Below, one piece after another: positions 62,919 through 64,000 of a stretch of DNA of 64,000 nucleotides. The stretch is from assembly GCA_032716605.1 (NCBI GenBank), contig CM064509.1, positions 48,133,302-48,197,301 of the forward strand. The letters are read 5' to 3'. The notes under the pieces were generated by a model that saw only the letters and a list, made by a program, of their open reading frames with translations, ran no database searches and was not told the origin of the DNA. Source of the DNA: Paralithodes platypus (Eukaryota > Arthropoda > Malacostraca > Decapoda > Lithodidae). The stretch's first letter is position 1, and each line of letters starts with the position of its first letter. Position numbers and translations under genes: made by a program.

Positions 62919-63770
62919 TATTAAGGCCGGACCACCTAGTAGGGACCTCAAGGTCTGTGTAGTCTGTGTAACTCTGTGTAACTCTCTCTACACCAAACGC
63001 CCTCTGCTCGGCTATATCTTCACCCTTAGTCTAGTCTTCATATTCCACCAGTATCATCATCTTTTCACTCCATTTTCCTCGTGGTACCATAATATCTGTT
63101 CGTCCTCCTCCTACTACTGTTGATTCTCTTCCTCGTTATCCCTCTCCTCGCCCGCCTCTTCCTCCTGTCCTCCTCGTGTTCCATTTCATCCACATTATTC
63201 TTCTCTCCCTCCTCCATTACCATCACCATCAACTCCAGCCGCAAACTCCTCCTCTTCATGCTCCTCCTTGTCCTTCTTTTTTGCTTTCCTTCTTGCTTTA
63301 TTACTTCTTCTACTTCTTCCTCTGCTTGGTTTCCTTCTTCTCTTACCCATTCTCTTCTTCCGCCTTCTTTATCTGCTTCTTTAACAATTTGTTGCCTATT
63401 TTCCTGATCTTTGTCGTCATAATTTAACTTGCCCCTCTTCATCTCCCCCCCCCCCCCCTCCTCCCCATATCCTCTACCATCACCGGTCTTCTAGCTGAGG
63501 AAGGAGATAGAGACAGCCGTAAGCCCCCGCCGTCTCCTAGGCTTTATCCAGACACGCTAATATTCCATGATTTAGACCCCTTTACACCTCTTCCCTTATT
63601 CCGTCAGACAGGGCACACTGGCCACACAACACAAAGATTACAGTTAATAAGTGAGCATGTGTTGCATGAGTGGGAGTGCTGAGGAGATCATTACGGTAGA
63701 TAATAGTTAATATAGCTTTAAATTGTACATAGTTTGAGAGAGAGTTACATACACAGAGAGTGAGAGACTA
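62919..63770 (+). repeat. Dispersed GGGACCTCAAGGTCTGTG motif and pyrimidine-rich DNA
   Basis: AAGGCCGGACCACCTAGTAG then GGACCTCAAGGTCTGTG (62923-62958) is a second copy of the motif at 33120-33156. From about 62780 to 63480 the plus strand is strongly C+T-rich. Open frames here are compositional artefacts. A 10-base C run lies near 63447. Confidence 0.6.
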
Positions 63771-64000
63771 TTAACCCACTGAGCACCAGGCAATATAATA
63801 TAAATGTACACTCCCAGGCCTGGCAGGTTGTCAAAGAAAAACATTTTCCAGAAAACACCTGGAATGTGTTAGAAATGAAGGAAACACCACAAAACACTGA
63901 TCCCGTAGGTCATTAAGGGGTTATTTAGGGTGCCCGAAAGTCAGAATTAACATGGGTAAATGGATAGACAAAAACATGCAAAAACAGGTTTTTGTACGCT
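63771..64000. mobile_element. Possible start of another TTAA element at the right edge
   Basis: TTAACCCACTGAGCACCAGG at 63771 resembles the left ends of family A (TTAACCCATTGAGTACCAGC in A4). No matching right end is found before the window stops, so the element may continue outside. Confidence 0.35.

Noticed and set aside
62761..63442. Overlapping Ser/Leu/Pro- and Arg/Glu-rich ORFs at the right end
   Set aside because: They arise from strand-biased pyrimidine-rich DNA and occur in several frames.

Overview
This window is eukaryotic, AT-rich and repeat-dense: long dinucleotide and trinucleotide microsatellites, minisatellites, and layer upon layer of transposable elements. The mix (several Jockey-like non-LTR copies of one family, a piggyBac transposase, Penelope-like elements with GIY-YIG nucleases, many TA and CT microsatellites interrupted by ACAGT) suggests an arthropod, most probably a decapod crustacean. 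That assignment is inference from general knowledge of such genomes. No multi-exon host gene is recognisable. Two stretches may derive from host genes: an intronless cold-shock-domain gene near 29.9 kb and a poly(A)-tailed retrocopy at 60.6-61.1 kb.

Layout. 0-4 kb: a decayed piggyBac transposon (acidic N-terminus, DDD catalytic core, cysteine-rich C-terminus) broken by two tRNA-derived SINEs in reverse orientation. 4.1-4.8 kb: a 5'-truncated RTE-type retrotransposon with an 8-bp target duplication. 4.9-6.5 kb: a cluster of TTAA-flanked MITEs. 6.9-7.35 kb: fifteen perfect copies of a 30-bp unit. 8-17.8 kb: a nested stack on the minus strand. A retrotransposon encoding a restriction-like endonuclease and zinc finger was split by Jockey-like copy J2, capped by copy J1 and hit inside its RT by a third retroelement; J2 itself carries a TTAA MITE. 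18-27 kb: mostly gene-free, with simple repeats, a long foldback, a 146-bp tandem, a 1.4-kb TTAA element and a 110-134-bp minisatellite. 27.3-28.1 kb: degraded Jockey copy J7 with a MITE at the same TTAA site as in J2. 28.9-30.5 kb: another MITE and the cold-shock gene with CCAAT and TATA signals. 30.5-33 kb: a CR1-like RT linker containing a 20-unit minisatellite grown from its own coding sequence, then a Penelope fragment. 33.5-34 kb: a 45-bp array. 34.6-43.5 kb: Jockey copies J4 and J3 (J3 has an uninterrupted 666-codon RT frame) and a separate Jockey-like element X containing a MITE. 44-53 kb: MITEs, a 17-bp array, Jockey fragments J5 and J6 and degenerate GGCCAC repeats. 53.3-54.5 kb: a non-autonomous hAT element. 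57-61.3 kb: Penelope-like termini and an almost complete Penelope-like element flanked by 556-bp inverted arms. 61.3-64 kb: simple repeats and pyrimidine-rich DNA.

The window does not hold cooperating genes in the operon sense. It is a transposon record in which the intact Jockey copy J3 serves as an empty-site reference, so several insertions can be resolved to the base. The best leads are the TTAA MITE families (including two independent-looking insertions at one retroelement site), the minisatellite born inside a reverse transcriptase, the intronless cold-shock gene, the retrocopy inside the Penelope arm, and hammerhead-like motifs at Penelope termini.
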